A DNA stretch of 46,593 nucleotides from Eremococcus coleocola DSM 15696. Lineage in GTDB: Bacteria; Bacillota; Bacilli; Lactobacillales; Aerococcaceae. The DNA is taken from contig NZ_AUAT01000019.1 in the NCBI RefSeq assembly GCF_000428865.1, forward strand, positions 1 through 46,593, read 5' to 3'. This document shows positions 15,939-25,959 of this stretch, piece after piece (position 1 is the first letter of the stretch; the number at the start of each line of letters is the position of its first letter). The notes under the pieces are model-generated. The model was not told the origin of the DNA. It was given only the letters and a program-made list of their open reading frames with translations, and searched no databases. Both the position numbers and the translations under genes were made by a program.

Positions 15939-18314
15939 ATGCCAAATTTGCTTAAAAATTTAGTGGAAAATGATAAGGCTGTTTTACGTAAGACGGCTAA
16001 AATGGCAGATCAAATTCTAGCCTTAGAAAAAACCTATCGTCCGATGTCGGATGAAGAATTAAAAAATATGACCGTAGAATTAAAAGAACGTTTAGCTAAG
16101 GGCAAAAGTCTTGATGATATTTTACCTGATGCTTATGCTGTCGTGCGGGAAGCAGCGCGCCGGGTTTTAGGCTTAAATGCCTATAAGGTTCAAATTCAAG
16201 GAGGGATTATCCTTCATGGTGGGAACATCGCTGAGATGAAAACCGGGGAAGGTAAAACCCTAACCGAAACTATGCCAGTTTATTTAAATGCCCTAGCTGG
16301 TAAAGGGGTCCATGTGGTAACAGTTAACGATTATTTAGCAACCCGTGACTCCCAAGAAATGGGGGAAGTTTATCGCTTCTTAGGTTTAACCGTCGGCTTA
16401 AACTTAAACTCAATGAATGCTTCCCAAAAACGTGAAGCTTATAATTGTGATATTACTTATTCAACCAATAATGAACTAGGTTTTGACTACTTACGGGACA
16501 ACATGGTTGCCAGTCAAAGTCAAATGGTTCAACGTCCGCTTTATTTTGCGGTGGTCGATGAAGTGGACTCTATCTTAATCGATGAAGCCCGGACTCCATT
16601 AATTATTTCTGGTCAAGCTGGTAAGTCAACTGCCTTATATACACGGGCTGACTACTTTGTTAAAGGCTTGAAAGAAGAACGTGACTATACGATTGATTTA
16701 ACCTCTAAGTCTATATCATTAACTGATGAAGGGGTCGATAAGGCTGAACGCGTTTTTCATTTAAATAACCTTTATGATGTGGATAATACTGCCTTAGTTC
16801 ATCATATTGACCAAGCGCTTCGGGCTAACTATATCATGCTATTAGATATTGATTATGTGGTTGATGAAGGCAAAGTTAAAATCGTGGATGGCTTTACGGG
16901 ACGGATTATGGAAGGCCGTCGTTATTCTGATGGACTCCACCAAGCCATTGAGGCCAAAGAAAACGTTGAAATTGAAGACGAATCTAAGACCATGGCTACC
17001 ATTACCTTCCAAAATTATTTCCGGACGTATGAAAAATTATCTGGTATGACTGGTACTGCTAAGACTGAAGAAGAAGAATTCCGTGAAATTTATAATATGG
17101 ACGTGGTTCAAGTACCTACTAACCGGCCAGTTATTCGGGACGATGCTTCTGATCTACTCTATCCAAACTTAAAATCAAAATTCAAAGCGGTAGTAGAGGA
17201 AATTAAAGAACGACATGCCACAGGCCAACCGATTTTGGTCGGTACGGTTGCCGTAGAAACTTCTGAATACTTATCTAAATTATTACGCCAAGCTGGTATT
17301 CCGCATGAAGTCTTAAATGCTAAAAATCACTTTAAAGAAGCTGAAATAGTTATGCAAGCTGGTCAAAAAGGGGCCGTAACGATTGCAACTAACATGGCTG
17401 GTCGGGGTACCGATATTAAATTAGGCTCAGGTGTTAAAGAATTGGGTGGTCTATGTGTGATTGGAACTGAGCGTCATGAATCGCGTCGGATTGATAACCA
17501 ATTACGGGGTCGTTCTGGTCGGCAAGGAGACCCAGGTGCTTCACAATTCTATCTTTCATTAGAAGATGATTTGATGCGTCGCTTTGGATCTGAACGAATC
17601 CAAGCTTTCTGGGAAAAAATGGCTGAGTCAGATGAAGATAATGATTTAGCAATCAATTCTCGTATGCTTTCTCGTCAAGTCGAGTCAGCCCAAAAGCGGG
17701 TTGAAGGGAATAACTATGATACCCGTAAGAATGTCTTGGAATACGACGAAGTCATGCGTGAACAACGGGAAGTTATTTACAAACAACGCTTGCAAGTCAT
17801 TCAAGCCGAAGAGTCATTGACCCCATATGTTAAAGCTATGATTAAACGGACTATTACCCGTCAAGTTGAAATTGCTACGGAGGCAGATAAGAAGAAAGAT
17901 TGGAACTTAGAAAGTTTACTTGATTTTGGTCATGCTGCTTTAGTTAGTCCGGATGAATTAAGTCTAAGTCAACTCCAAGGTAAGAATCGTAAAGAATTAA
18001 TTAACTTCCTTTATGGTTTGGCTGAAAGTAAGTATGATGAAAAGATTGCTGCTTTAGCTACACCAGAACAAGTTAAAGAATTTGAAAAAGTGGTTATTTT
18101 ACGAGTAGTTGATTCTAAATGGACCGACCATATTGATATGATGGATAACCTTCGTCAAAGTGTAGGTCTTCGTGCCTATGCCCAAACAAATCCATTGACT
18201 GAATATCAAACAGAGGGCTATGAACGATTTGAAGAAATGTCAGCCGCAATTGAATATGATGTGACTCGTTTTATTATGAAAGCCCAAATTCGTCAAAATA
18301 TGCAAAGTGCCTAG
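15939..18314 (+). CDS. secA: Preprotein translocase ATPase SecA
   Basis: A 791-residue motor that pushes preproteins through SecYEG. Walker A is [11 protein letters not shown] (about 100-110), motif [18 protein letters not shown] lies near 205-220, motif [13 protein letters not shown] near 370, and motif [15 protein letters not shown] near 528-540. The protein stops after the helical scaffold region ([15 protein letters not shown]); the C-terminal linker and the CxCxSGKKYKKCC zinc tail seen in Bacillus are absent, as in several lactobacilli. AAAGGAG lies 12 bases before the ATG, a long spacing. prfB follows after a terminator-like hairpin. Confidence 0.97.
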   Translation: MPNLLKNLVENDKAVLRKTAKMADQILALEKTYRPMSDEELKNMTVELKERLAKGKSLDDILPDAYAVVREAARRVLGLNAYKVQIQGGIILHGGNIAEMKTGEGKTLTETMPVYLNALAGKGVHVVTVNDYLATRDSQEMGEVYRFLGLTVGLNLNSMNASQKREAYNCDITYSTNNELGFDYLRDNMVASQSQMVQRPLYFAVVDEVDSILIDEARTPLIISGQAGKSTALYTRADYFVKGLKEERDYTIDLTSKSISLTDEGVDKAERVFHLNNLYDVDNTALVHHIDQALRANYIMLLDIDYVVDEGKVKIVDGFTGRIMEGRRYSDGLHQAIEAKENVEIEDESKTMATITFQNYFRTYEKLSGMTGTAKTEEEEFREIYNMDVVQVPTNRPVIRDDASDLLYPNLKSKFKAVVEEIKERHATGQPILVGTVAVETSEYLSKLLRQAGIPHEVLNAKNHFKEAEIVMQAGQKGAVTIATNMAGRGTDIKLGSGVKELGGLCVIGTERHESRRIDNQLRGRSGRQGDPGASQFYLSLEDDLMRRFGSERIQAFWEKMAESDEDNDLAINSRMLSRQVESAQKRVEGNNYDTRKNVLEYDEVMREQREVIYKQRLQVIQAEESLTPYVKAMIKRTITRQVEIATEADKKKDWNLESLLDFGHAALVSPDELSLSQLQGKNRKELINFLYGLAESKYDEKIAALATPEQVKEFEKVVILRVVDSKWTDHIDMMDNLRQSVGLRAYAQTNPLTEYQTEGYERFEEMSAAIEYDVTRFIMKAQIRQNMQSA

Positions 18315-18332
18315 TCAGGTTACGAGTTAAAA

Positions 18333-18398
18333 GGGACGGTTCCAGGTGCAAAGATTTTAAGTAAAATCAAGCTCTTGGCGACTGCCTCTTTTTCTTTT
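18333..18398 (+). terminator. Long hairpin terminator between secA and prfB
   Basis: GGGACGGTTCCAGGTGC can pair with GCTCTTGGCGACTGCCTC using several G-U wobbles. An inner helix GATTTT-AAGT-AAAATC closes the loop, and TTTTTCTTTT follows. The promoter of prfB is not obvious, so read-through may supply it. Confidence 0.65.
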
Positions 18399-18418
18399 CT
18401 AGTAAAGGGGTAATTTAG

Positions 18419-19529
18419 ATGGAATTATATGAAATGAAGAATTTTTTAACGGAGGCCCAAGACCAAGTTATCTCAATCAGGAGGTCTCTTTGACTTAGAC
18501 CAATTGGAAGAAAATATTGCTGATTATGAGCACCAGATGCTGGCGCCTGATTTTTGGGATGATAATGATAAAGCTCAGAAGGTGATTAGTCAGTTGAACG
18601 AAGCGAAGGCTTCCTACCAAACCATTCAGGACTTGGTCAGTCAAGTTGATGATCTAGGGATGGCGCTGGAACTATATGAGGAAAGTCAAGATCTGGACAT
18701 GCTAAGCGAAGCAGAAGACATCATGACAGTCACCAGTAAGGCTTTAAATAATTATGAATTACAATTACTTTTGTCAGGCCCCCATGATAGTGCCAATGCA
18801 ATCTTAGAAATCCATCCTGGAGCTGGGGGAACAGAATCCCAAGATTGGGGATCTATGTTACTTCGTATGTACCAGCGTTGGGCCGACAAACAAGGCTTTC
18901 AAGTGGAGGTTTTAGACTATCAAGCCGGAGACGAGGCTGGTATTAAATCAGTCACTTTAGAAATCAAGGGCCACAATGCCTATGGCTATCTAAAATCAGA
19001 AAAAGGCGTCCATCGTTTAGTGCGAATTTCGCCCTTTGATTCCAATGCCCGTCGTCATACCTCCTTTGCTTCAATTGAGGTGACCCCGGAAATGGATGAT
19101 TCCATTGAAATTGAAATTAATCCGGATGATATTCGAGTGGACACTTACCGGGCTTCTGGAGCTGGGGGTCAGCATATTAATAAGACTTCATCTGCCGTGC
19201 GGATTACCCATATTCCCACGGGGATTGTAACCCAAAGCCAAGCTCAACGGTCCCAATTCCAAAACCGTGATCAAGCCATGGCCATGTTAAAGGCTAAATT
19301 ATATCAACGTGAGGAAGAGGAACGCGCCAAAGAGATGGCTGCCATTAAAGGCCAACAGTTAGAGATTGGTTGGGGTTCACAGATTCGGTCTTATGTCTTC
19401 CATCCCTATTCTATGGTGAAGGATCACCGGACCGGCTATGAAGTCGGAAATAGTCAAGCGGTCATTGATGGAGACTTAGATGGTTTTATGGATGCTTATT
19501 TAAAATTGCAGGTCCAAAATCAAGATTGA
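18419..19529 (+). CDS. prfB: Peptide chain release factor 2, with programmed +1 frameshift
   Basis: RF2 terminates translation at UGA and UAA. A 24-codon leading ORF starts at ATG 18419 (AAAGGGG 8 bases upstream) and ends at an in-frame TGA at 18491-18493. An internal AGGAGG (18479-18484) sits 3 bases before the slippery CTT-TGA-C. This is the classical autoregulatory layout: scarce RF2 favours a +1 shift into the frame that continues at GAC 18492. The full product is about 369 residues, the normal RF2 length. The RF2 recognition motif SPF (RISPFDSN) and the catalytic GGQ ([10 protein letters not shown]) are both present. Confidence 0.95.
18479..18494 (+). promoter_or_regulatory. Programmed ribosomal frameshift site in prfB
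   Basis: AGGAGG, TCT, CTT, then TGA followed by C. The internal Shine-Dalgarno element is 3 bases from the slippery CTT codon, the same geometry as in E. coli prfB. Confidence 0.95.
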
Positions 19530-19540
19530 AAGCAAACTGA

Positions 19541-19716
19541 AGGGAGCGGGCAAGAAGTAGAAAATCTAAGATTTTAGTTTGCTGGAGTACTCGGAGCAAA
19601 GCGACATAGTGCTCCAGTAGCTGAGTGGACAAGTGAGCTCAGCTGCCTTAATTTCCTGCACAGTTGAGTTGATTAGGATGGAACAAGTTGTTTTGTGGCG
19701 TAGTTCCATTCAATCA
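19541..19716 (+). repeat. Structured intergenic repeat, copy 2
   Basis: Starts 12 bases after the prfB stop with GGGAGCGGGCAAGAAG, then AAAATCTAAGATTTT, then GCTGGAGTACTCGG. A hairpin CTGGAGTACT/AGTGCTCCAG and a second one, GCTGAG/CTCAGC (19620-19644), follow. A further pair TGGAAC/GTTCCA precedes the end ATTCAATCAACCACTGC. It aligns end to end, in inverse orientation, with 2289-2477. The stems differ by paired substitutions (GCTGAG/CTCAGC here, GTTGAG/CTCAAC there). It fills most of the 313-base gap before ftsE. Confidence 0.7.
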
Positions 19717-19842
19717 ACCACTGCGATTAGAAATGAAGATTTTGAAAATGAATAGACTGGAACTTTTTACAAGTTTCCTAAGTTAGCTTTTTACGTTAAA
19801 ATAGAGATTATGAAAAAATACACTGAAAGGATGGTGACTTAA

Positions 19843-20523
19843 ATGATTCAGTTAACCCATGTTAGTAAACGATATAGTAATGGGATTGTAGCTGTAAAGG
19901 ATGCTTCCTTACGCATTGAACAGGGTGAGTTTGTCTATATTATTGGGCCCTCTGGCTCAGGTAAATCAACCCTCATGAAGTTAATGTATCGCGATGAGCG
20001 CCTGTCTAAAGGAAAATTAACCGTCGGTCCTTACCAAGTTCATGCGATTAAAAACCGCCATATTCCTAAATTACGACGTCATATAGGCGTAATTTTTCAA
20101 GATTTTAAACTATTACCTAAGTTGACAGTCTATGAAAATGTAGCTTATGCCTTAGAAGTTACCGGGGCGAAGAAAAAAGTGATTAAAGAACGGGTGAGAG
20201 AAGTATTACACTTGGTTGGCCTTACCCGAAAAGCTAACCAATTTCCCGATGAATTATCAGGTGGGGAACAACAAAGGGTGGCGATTGCGCGTGCCTTGGC
20301 TAATGAACCTTCGATTATTATTGCGGATGAACCAACTGGAAATCTAGACCCTAAAACGGCACGAGAAATCTTTGAGGTGTTAGAAACTATCAACGCTCAA
20401 GGAACCACGGTTATCATGGGGACCCATAATAATCAGTTAGTAGACCAGTATAAACACCGGGTAATTCAGATTGAAGCAGGTCGGATTGTATCCGATGAGG
20501 TAGAGGGGGATTATAATTTATGA
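19843..20523 (+). CDS. ftsE: Cell division ATP-binding protein FtsE
   Basis: A 226-residue ABC ATPase that works with FtsX to activate peptidoglycan hydrolases at the division site. Walker [10 protein letters not shown] lies at about 35-43, the Q-loop at FQDFKLL (85-91), the signature LSGGEQQR at about 138-145 and Walker [13 protein letters not shown] at about 158-169. AAAGGATG lies about 9 bases before the ATG. The gene overlaps ftsX by 4 bases (ATGA). A weak TAAAAT at 19797-19802 could be its -10 box. Confidence 0.96.
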   Translation: MIQLTHVSKRYSNGIVAVKDASLRIEQGEFVYIIGPSGSGKSTLMKLMYRDERLSKGKLTVGPYQVHAIKNRHIPKLRRHIGVIFQDFKLLPKLTVYENVAYALEVTGAKKKVIKERVREVLHLVGLTRKANQFPDELSGGEQQRVAIARALANEPSIIIADEPTGNLDPKTAREIFEVLETINAQGTTVIMGTHNNQLVDQYKHRVIQIEAGRIVSDEVEGDYNL

Positions 20524-21407
20524 TATTTCGTAATTTTTTCCGTCATATCCGAGATGCCTTCCGTAATTTATTTAGGAATGGTTGGATGACGATTGCGACT
20601 ATCTTAACCATGACCTTAACCCTAATCATGATTGGTGGTTTTGTCCTCTTAGCCCAAAATATTCAAAATATTACCCAAGATATTGAGGGTGGGGTTAAGA
20701 TTCGGACCCATATTGATTTAGCAGCGGATAAGGATGACGAAGCCAAGCTAAAAGAATCAATCGAAGCCCTGGACCACGTTAGTGGGGTGACCTATCGGAC
20801 TAAGGAAGAAGAATACCAAGATTTAGTCGCACAAATGGGTTCTGACTTTGAAATGTTTTCAGGTGATGATAATCCATTTTATAATGTCTTCTTAGTAGAT
20901 GTTGATGATACAGCTAATTTAGAGAGTGTGACGCAAGCTATTTCTAAGCTTCCTTATGCAAGTGAGGTTACTTATGGTAAAATCGATACTCAGAATTTAT
21001 TGTCAACGATCCAAATTGCACGAACTATTATTGCATTAGTGGCAGCAATTCTGATTGTAATCGCGATTCTCTTAATTTCTAACACAATTCGCCTCACCAT
21101 TGCTGCGCGCCAAACTGAATTAGAGATTATGCGCTTGGTGGGGGCGACCAACCGTTATATTAAAGCTCCCTTTGTCTATGAGGGGATGTTTATGGGAACT
21201 CTCTCAGCAATCTTTGCCACGGCTTTACTTTATGCGATTTATAACGGGATTCAGTCGGCTAGTGTTGAACTGTTTGGAGCACGGATTTTAAGTTTTACCC
21301 CACTCTTTCCGATACTTTGGTATATCGGCGCTGGTTTATTAATTATCGGTATTCTGTTAGGTAACTTGGGAGCACGTCGAGCGACGCGGCGGTTTCTCCA
21401 AATATAA
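20520..21407 (+). CDS. ftsX: Cell division membrane protein FtsX
   Basis: A 295-residue permease-like partner of FtsE. One membrane segment near residues 22-43 is followed by an extracellular domain of about 125 residues, the part that contacts hydrolases such as PcsB or CwlO. Three further membrane segments follow (about 170-190, 220-240, 262-285). The motif RQTELEIMRLVGATNRYIKAPF is characteristic (first 20 residues alone are diagnostic). Translation is coupled to ftsE by the ATGA overlap, and a strong terminator follows. Confidence 0.95.
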   Translation: MIFRNFFRHIRDAFRNLFRNGWMTIATILTMTLTLIMIGGFVLLAQNIQNITQDIEGGVKIRTHIDLAADKDDEAKLKESIEALDHVSGVTYRTKEEEYQDLVAQMGSDFEMFSGDDNPFYNVFLVDVDDTANLESVTQAISKLPYASEVTYGKIDTQNLLSTIQIARTIIALVAAILIVIAILLISNTIRLTIAARQTELEIMRLVGATNRYIKAPFVYEGMFMGTLSAIFATALLYAIYNGIQSASVELFGARILSFTPLFPILWYIGAGLLIIGILLGNLGARRATRRFLQI

Positions 21408-21423
21408 AAGACGTTGAATTATT

Positions 21424-21466
21424 CCCTTGAAGGTTGCTATGACTGCTAACCTTTAAGGGTTTTTGT
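21424..21466 (+). terminator. Terminator after ftsEX
   Basis: CCCTTGAAGGTT pairs with AACCTTTAAGGG (ending 21459), followed by TTTTTG. Confidence 0.92.
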
Positions 21467-21538
21467 TTAGAAGAGAAATTCCTTTAAGTCTTGAAATATT
21501 AAGTAATTAGAGAAAAAGTTTTCAACTCGCCTTTAGCA

Positions 21539-21547
21539 TGGTAAGAT
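21539..21547 (+). promoter_or_regulatory. Extended -10 promoter of phoPR
   Basis: TGG plus TAAGAT (21542-21547), 40 bases before the GTG start. No clear -35 box and no TTTACA-type repeats, so strong PhoP autoregulation is not evident here. Confidence 0.45.
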
Positions 21548-21586
21548 TAACTTGCAAAAGATTCGATATATAATAGGAGGTCCCTC

Positions 21587-22408
21587 GTGGAACATATATT
21601 AATAGTGGATGATGAGCCATCAATTTTAACCTTATTAGCCTACAATTTACAACAGGCTGGCTATCAAGTTGATCAAGCAGACGATGGCTTATTAGCTTAT
21701 GAAATGATTGAACAAAATAAGTATGATTTTATTATTTTGGATGTGATGTTACCTGGTATGGATGGGATGGATATTTGCCGTAAAGTTCGCAAAAAGGGGT
21801 CCCAGGTTCCTATCCTCATGTTAACGGCTAAAGATGAAGAATATGATAAGGTAGTTGGACTAGAATTAGGTGCCGACGATTATATGACCAAACCTTTTAG
21901 CCCACGGGAAGTTTTGGCTCGGATTAAGGCAATTTTACGGCGGACAGGTAGTCAAAATGACCTAAATATTGTTGACCTTGATGAAGAAGAAACCATGGAA
22001 GTAAGAGATAATGATAATTTTGGCTTAGAATTGGACCAAATTCGTCATAATTATGAAAATACACTAGCAAAAGGAGCAGAGAGTCCAGTTACTCAAGAGA
22101 GTCGTTTGATAAATGTGGGCGAGTTAGAAATTTATCCTGAGCACTATGAAGTGCGGGTCAACCATAAAAAAGTCGATATTACCCCTAAGGAATTTGAATT
22201 ATTGGTTTATATGGTCACACGACGAGGCCGAATTTTGAGTCGCGAACAATTATTAAATTCAATTTGGGATTTTGATTATGTGGGAGAAACTCGAATTGTT
22301 GATGTTCATATTAGCCATTTGAGAGAGAAAATCGAAGATAATAATCGCCATCCTAAATATATCCAAACAATGCGTGGCTTTGGTTATAAATTTGAGGTAC
22401 CAGAATAA
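21587..22408 (+). CDS. phoP: Phosphate response regulator, OmpR/PhoB family
   Basis: A 273-residue response regulator. The receiver domain spans about 1-118, with the phospho-acceptor Asp52 in LDVMLPGMDG and the acidic pair DDE at 8-10. The winged-helix DNA-binding domain covers about 180-272 (KVDITPKEFELLVYM ... DVHISHLREKIEDN). The linker (about 120-178) is unusually long and acidic, making the protein ~35 residues longer than typical PhoP. The start is GTG at 21587, with TAGGAGG 6 bases upstream. The gene overlaps phoR by 1 base, and the pst genes follow, so a phosphate-starvation role is well supported. Confidence 0.88.
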   Translation: MEHILIVDDEPSILTLLAYNLQQAGYQVDQADDGLLAYEMIEQNKYDFIILDVMLPGMDGMDICRKVRKKGSQVPILMLTAKDEEYDKVVGLELGADDYMTKPFSPREVLARIKAILRRTGSQNDLNIVDLDEEETMEVRDNDNFGLELDQIRHNYENTLAKGAESPVTQESRLINVGELEIYPEHYEVRVNHKKVDITPKEFELLVYMVTRRGRILSREQLLNSIWDFDYVGETRIVDVHISHLREKIEDNNRHPKYIQTMRGFGYKFEVPE

Positions 22409-24135
22409 TGCCGCAAAAGTCAAATCGATTTTTAAAATGGCTTTTTAACCGGTCTCTCTTCTTTTTACTCTTAGCTTTAATCACGGTTAGTTTAGGCTTA
22501 GACCGGGTTTTAGATGCTGCGATAATTAATCAATTAGACCGGGCAACACCCTATCTTAGACAGGTCCAAATGGTTGATTCAAAAGATTTTATGGATAACT
22601 TAGAGACAATCAATGGGATAGAGCCGGTTGAGCAGACGCTTGAGTCCGATACCCGGATTATTGCTGTTTCTGGACCGCAGTTATTTAAAAACCTACCCAT
22701 TAGTTTAAAAATGTTGAGTCAAGAGATAAGAAAAGCCCCGAGCAGGACCGGAAAAATCAATGGCTTATATTTTCAACGGGTCGAGGCCATTGACCAGGAA
22801 AGTCCTGCCTATTATTTAGTTTATGAACCGTCCTATTTTAAATCCACCCAAGCAATTTTTAACCGGGTTAAGATTGCCAGTCTACTAGCAATTATCTTAG
22901 TATTTCTGTTAGGCCGCTTAGCACTTTATGGGACTGTAACTAAGCCTATCCGCGAGATGAGCCAACAATTACGTCATATTGTTGATTCAGATTATCGTTA
23001 TTATAAGGTCACTGCAAATTTTACTAGTTTAGCTGATTTAAATGATTCGGCAGAGGATTTAGTGACCCAGCTCCGGCACCAATATCGGAATCTTGAGGAC
23101 AGTGAACGACGCCTATCTATTTTATTAAACCATTTAAATTTAGGTGTGCTTTTAATAGATGATCGTGATCGGATTGAATTAAATAATCCTGAATCGTTGA
23201 AACTTTTAGACTTATCTGCGCCAATTGTTGGTTTACCTTTTGAAACAATCATTCGTTCAGTTCGGTTGGTTGAACTGATTAGGGCAGTACAGAAAGATGA
23301 ACAAGCTAAGCAAGAAGAAATTGAGTTTTACTATCCCGATTACCGGGTGATTGATGTGAATATTATTCCTTACCAACGGGAACGGTCTGGTCATATAGCT
23401 CATTCATCCTTAGTATTGCTATATGATGTGACCCGTAACCGTAAATTAGAAACGATTCGTACGGAATTTGTTGCCAATGCATCACATGAGTTACGGACAC
23501 CAGTTACTGCTATTAAAGGTTTTGCCGAGACGCTTTTAGATGGAGCCCTTTCAGACCCTGATATGACCAAGCAATTTGTTGAAATTATTGCCAAGGAAAG
23601 TAATCGTTTAGAAGTGATTATTCATGATATCTTAGAATTATCCCGGGTTGAAAAAAATTCTGAGCCTTGGGAGACTCAGCTTTTAGACTTAGTAGCGACT
23701 GGCAAAGCAGTGTTACAATTATTTAAACAAGCCTCCCAACAGAAGAACATTCGAATGAATTTCTCATCTAATATTGACCAGCTTATGATCGATTCCAATA
23801 AACATCGTCTAGAACAAATTATGATTAACTTAATTGATAATGCGATTAATTATTCTGATTTTGGGGGCGAAATTCTACTAGCCGTTGAAAAAGTTAAGCA
23901 AGGAGCCTTGATTCAAGTGTCCGATAAAGGAATTGGAATTCCTGAAGCAGACCAGAGTCGGATTTTTGAACGCTTTTATCGAGTGGATAAAGATCGAAGC
24001 CGCAATTCAGGTGGAACAGGACTGGGCCTATCCATTGTTAATAATTTAGTGAGGATTATGGAGGGCAATATTCAGGTTACCAGTGTAGAAGGACAAGGAA
24101 CCACGTTTAAAATTTTTATTCCTATTAATTATTAA
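22408..24135 (+). CDS. phoR: Phosphate sensor histidine kinase
   Basis: A 575-residue membrane kinase. A membrane segment at about 14-32 and another at 154-174 enclose an extracellular domain of about 120 residues. HAMP follows (about 175-228), then a PAS domain (about 235-340), then the dimerisation/phospho-acceptor domain with His360 in NASHELRTP. The ATPase domain shows NLIDNAINYS, DKGIGIPEAD and GGTGLGLSIV. The ATG overlaps the stop of phoP. PhoR normally senses phosphate through PstSCAB and PhoU, whose genes lie immediately downstream. Confidence 0.88.
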   Translation: MPQKSNRFLKWLFNRSLFFLLLALITVSLGLDRVLDAAIINQLDRATPYLRQVQMVDSKDFMDNLETINGIEPVEQTLESDTRIIAVSGPQLFKNLPISLKMLSQEIRKAPSRTGKINGLYFQRVEAIDQESPAYYLVYEPSYFKSTQAIFNRVKIASLLAIILVFLLGRLALYGTVTKPIREMSQQLRHIVDSDYRYYKVTANFTSLADLNDSAEDLVTQLRHQYRNLEDSERRLSILLNHLNLGVLLIDDRDRIELNNPESLKLLDLSAPIVGLPFETIIRSVRLVELIRAVQKDEQAKQEEIEFYYPDYRVIDVNIIPYQRERSGHIAHSSLVLLYDVTRNRKLETIRTEFVANASHELRTPVTAIKGFAETLLDGALSDPDMTKQFVEIIAKESNRLEVIIHDILELSRVEKNSEPWETQLLDLVATGKAVLQLFKQASQQKNIRMNFSSNIDQLMIDSNKHRLEQIMINLIDNAINYSDFGGEILLAVEKVKQGALIQVSDKGIGIPEADQSRIFERFYRVDKDRSRNSGGTGLGLSIVNNLVRIMEGNIQVTSVEGQGTTFKIFIPINY

Positions 24136-24146
24136 TTCCGGAAGCA

Positions 24147-24161
24147 ATGTAAACGTTTGTG
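24147..24161 (+). promoter_or_regulatory. Possible CcpA cre-like site before pstC
   Basis: ATGTAAACGTTTGTG resembles the catabolite-responsive element (TGNAANCGNWNNCA) but fails at the final CA. Carbon control of the phosphate module is possible but weakly supported. Confidence 0.25.
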
Positions 24162-24180
24162 TAAATTTTTCTGTACCGAA

Positions 24181-24223
24181 TTTACATAAAATTTACATTG
24201 TTTTTACATTTAATCTGTACAAT
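24181..24223 (+). promoter_or_regulatory. Pho boxes and promoter of the pst operon
   Basis: TTTACAT occurs three times, starting at 24181, 24192 and 24203, exactly 11 bases apart. The -10 box TACAAT is at 24218-24223, 15 bases after the start of the last repeat. The repeats take the place of a -35 box, as expected for activation by a PhoB/PhoP-type dimer array. Confidence 0.8.
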
Positions 24224-24279
24224 AGGAATGTAGTATCTATGGTAGATGTTATAGTAGATTTAGGATGAGGAGATTGCAT

Positions 24280-25143
24280 ATGCGACGTGGTGATTTGAAG
24301 GAATCATTGATGAAGTGGGTTTTTATTTTCTCTGCTTCAATATCAATCATTTCGATTATTTTAATTTTTTACTTTATTCTTAAAGGCGGTTTGCCTTTTA
24401 TGTTAGAAGAGGGATTTGGTAAATTCCTGCTAGGTGATGTATGGCGACCAACAGCTTCTAATCCTAAGTTTGGAATTTTACCGATGATTGTGGGATCTAT
24501 CATTGTTACTCTAGGGGCAGTTATTGTTGGGGTTCCGATTGGAGTGTTAACCGCAATTTTTATGGCATTTTTCTGTCCAGACAAGTTATATCGTTTTGCT
24601 AAACCAGCCATTAACTTAATGGCGGCGATTCCATCGATTGTTTATGGTTTCTTTGCCCTCCAAATTTTTGTGCCGATTTCACGGGATTTATTTGGTGGAA
24701 CAGGGATGAATATTATCACCGCTTCAGTTTTACTTGGAGTGATGATTTTACCAACTATTATTGGACTTTCTGAAGCAGCCTTACGGGCCGTACCTAATTC
24801 CTTCTATCAAGCCAGTATAGGTCTAGGAGCAACCCATGAGCGGTCTGTTATGAACGTGGTAGTGCCGGCAGCAAAACCAGGAATTTTTTCAGCCATTATT
24901 CTTGGAATTGGACGGGCCATTGGTGAAACCATGGCGGTCATTTTAGTTACTGGGAACCAACCAATATTCCCACGTAATCTTGCTTCAGGAACACGGACCT
25001 TAACCACAAATATTGTATTGGAGATGGGTTATGCCTCTGGTCGTCACCGTGAAGCGCTGATTGCAACAGCGGTGGTCCTCTTCATTTTCATTTTAATCAT
25101 AAATAGTATCTTTATGGTGGTTAAATCGAAAGGGGATAGATAA
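24280..25143 (+). CDS. pstC: Phosphate ABC transporter permease PstC
   Basis: A 287-residue permease subunit of the high-affinity phosphate importer, with six likely membrane segments. The family motif PSIVYGFFALQIF lies near residue 115-127, and the coupling region SEAALRAVPNSFYQASIGLG is near 165-185. ATG 24280 is chosen because GAGGAG lies 7 bases before it; ATG 24265 lies upstream of that ribosome binding site. It is the first gene of the operon: no pstS precedes it, unlike most pst operons. pstA starts 2 bases after its stop codon. Confidence 0.92.
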   Translation: MRRGDLKESLMKWVFIFSASISIISIILIFYFILKGGLPFMLEEGFGKFLLGDVWRPTASNPKFGILPMIVGSIIVTLGAVIVGVPIGVLTAIFMAFFCPDKLYRFAKPAINLMAAIPSIVYGFFALQIFVPISRDLFGGTGMNIITASVLLGVMILPTIIGLSEAALRAVPNSFYQASIGLGATHERSVMNVVVPAAKPGIFSAIILGIGRAIGETMAVILVTGNQPIFPRNLASGTRTLTTNIVLEMGYASGRHREALIATAVVLFIFILIINSIFMVVKSKGDR

Positions 25144-25145
25144 GC

Positions 25146-25958
25146 ATGAATAAATTTATCAAAGGACTTGTCTGGGTAGCGGGTCTATTTACCCTAGCCA
25201 TGCTCATGTTTATTGTAATCTTTATCTTTTATAAAGGGATTCCTAATATGAACTGGGGTATGTTTAATTGGAAATATACGACATCCAATGTTTCGATGAT
25301 GCCTGCAATTATCTCGACACTTGTCATTGTGGCAATCGCCTTATTAATCGCCGTTCCTTTTGGGGTCTTTACCTCTTTCTATTTGGTAGAATATGCAGAT
25401 CCAAACAATAAGTTTTTAAAAGTGATTCGTCTAGCTACAGATACCTTAGCGGCAGTTCCTTCCATTGTTTATGGTTTGTTCGGGATGTTATTCTTCGTCA
25501 TCAATTTAGGGATGGGATATTCACATTGGGCTGGGATTTTAACGATTACCATTATGATTTTGCCAATTATTATCTCTTCCACAGAAGAAGCATTGCGGTC
25601 CGTCAATAATGAGTTACGGATGGGTTCATTGGCCTTAGGCGCTGGTAAATTAAGAACAATTTTTACGGTTGTTCTACCCGTAGCCATGCCAGGTATTTTG
25701 TCAGGGATTATCCTTGCTGTTGGGCGTATTGTTGGTGAATCTGCCGCGCTTATTTATACCCTTGGGTCATCTACCTCTATGCTTAGAGGGTTAGGGGATT
25801 CCGGACGGACACTAGCTGTTCATATGTATATGCTATCGCAAGAAGGTTTTCATGTGAGTGAAGCCTATTCAACCGCAGCAATTTTAGTCTTAATGGTTCT
25901 AATAATTAATTCAATTTCTACATGGTTAAGTAACAAGTTAGCTTCAGGAGGAAAATAA
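25146..25958 (+). CDS. pstA: Phosphate ABC transporter permease PstA
   Basis: A 270-residue second permease subunit with about six membrane segments. [17 protein letters not shown] is the conserved PstA/PstC channel motif, and [20 protein letters not shown] is the ATPase-coupling loop. AAAGGGG lies about 11 bases upstream, within the end of pstC. It pairs with PstC to form the membrane channel. Confidence 0.93.
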   Translation: MNKFIKGLVWVAGLFTLAMLMFIVIFIFYKGIPNMNWGMFNWKYTTSNVSMMPAIISTLVIVAIALLIAVPFGVFTSFYLVEYADPNNKFLKVIRLATDTLAAVPSIVYGLFGMLFFVINLGMGYSHWAGILTITIMILPIIISSTEEALRSVNNELRMGSLALGAGKLRTIFTVVLPVAMPGILSGIILAVGRIVGESAALIYTLGSSTSMLRGLGDSGRTLAVHMYMLSQEGFHVSEAYSTAAILVLMVLIINSISTWLSNKLASGGK

Positions 25959-25959
25959 G

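Noticed and set aside
17900-18314. Truncated SecA
   Set aside because: Absence of the C-terminal zinc tail is found in intact SecA of several lactic acid bacteria; the core is complete.
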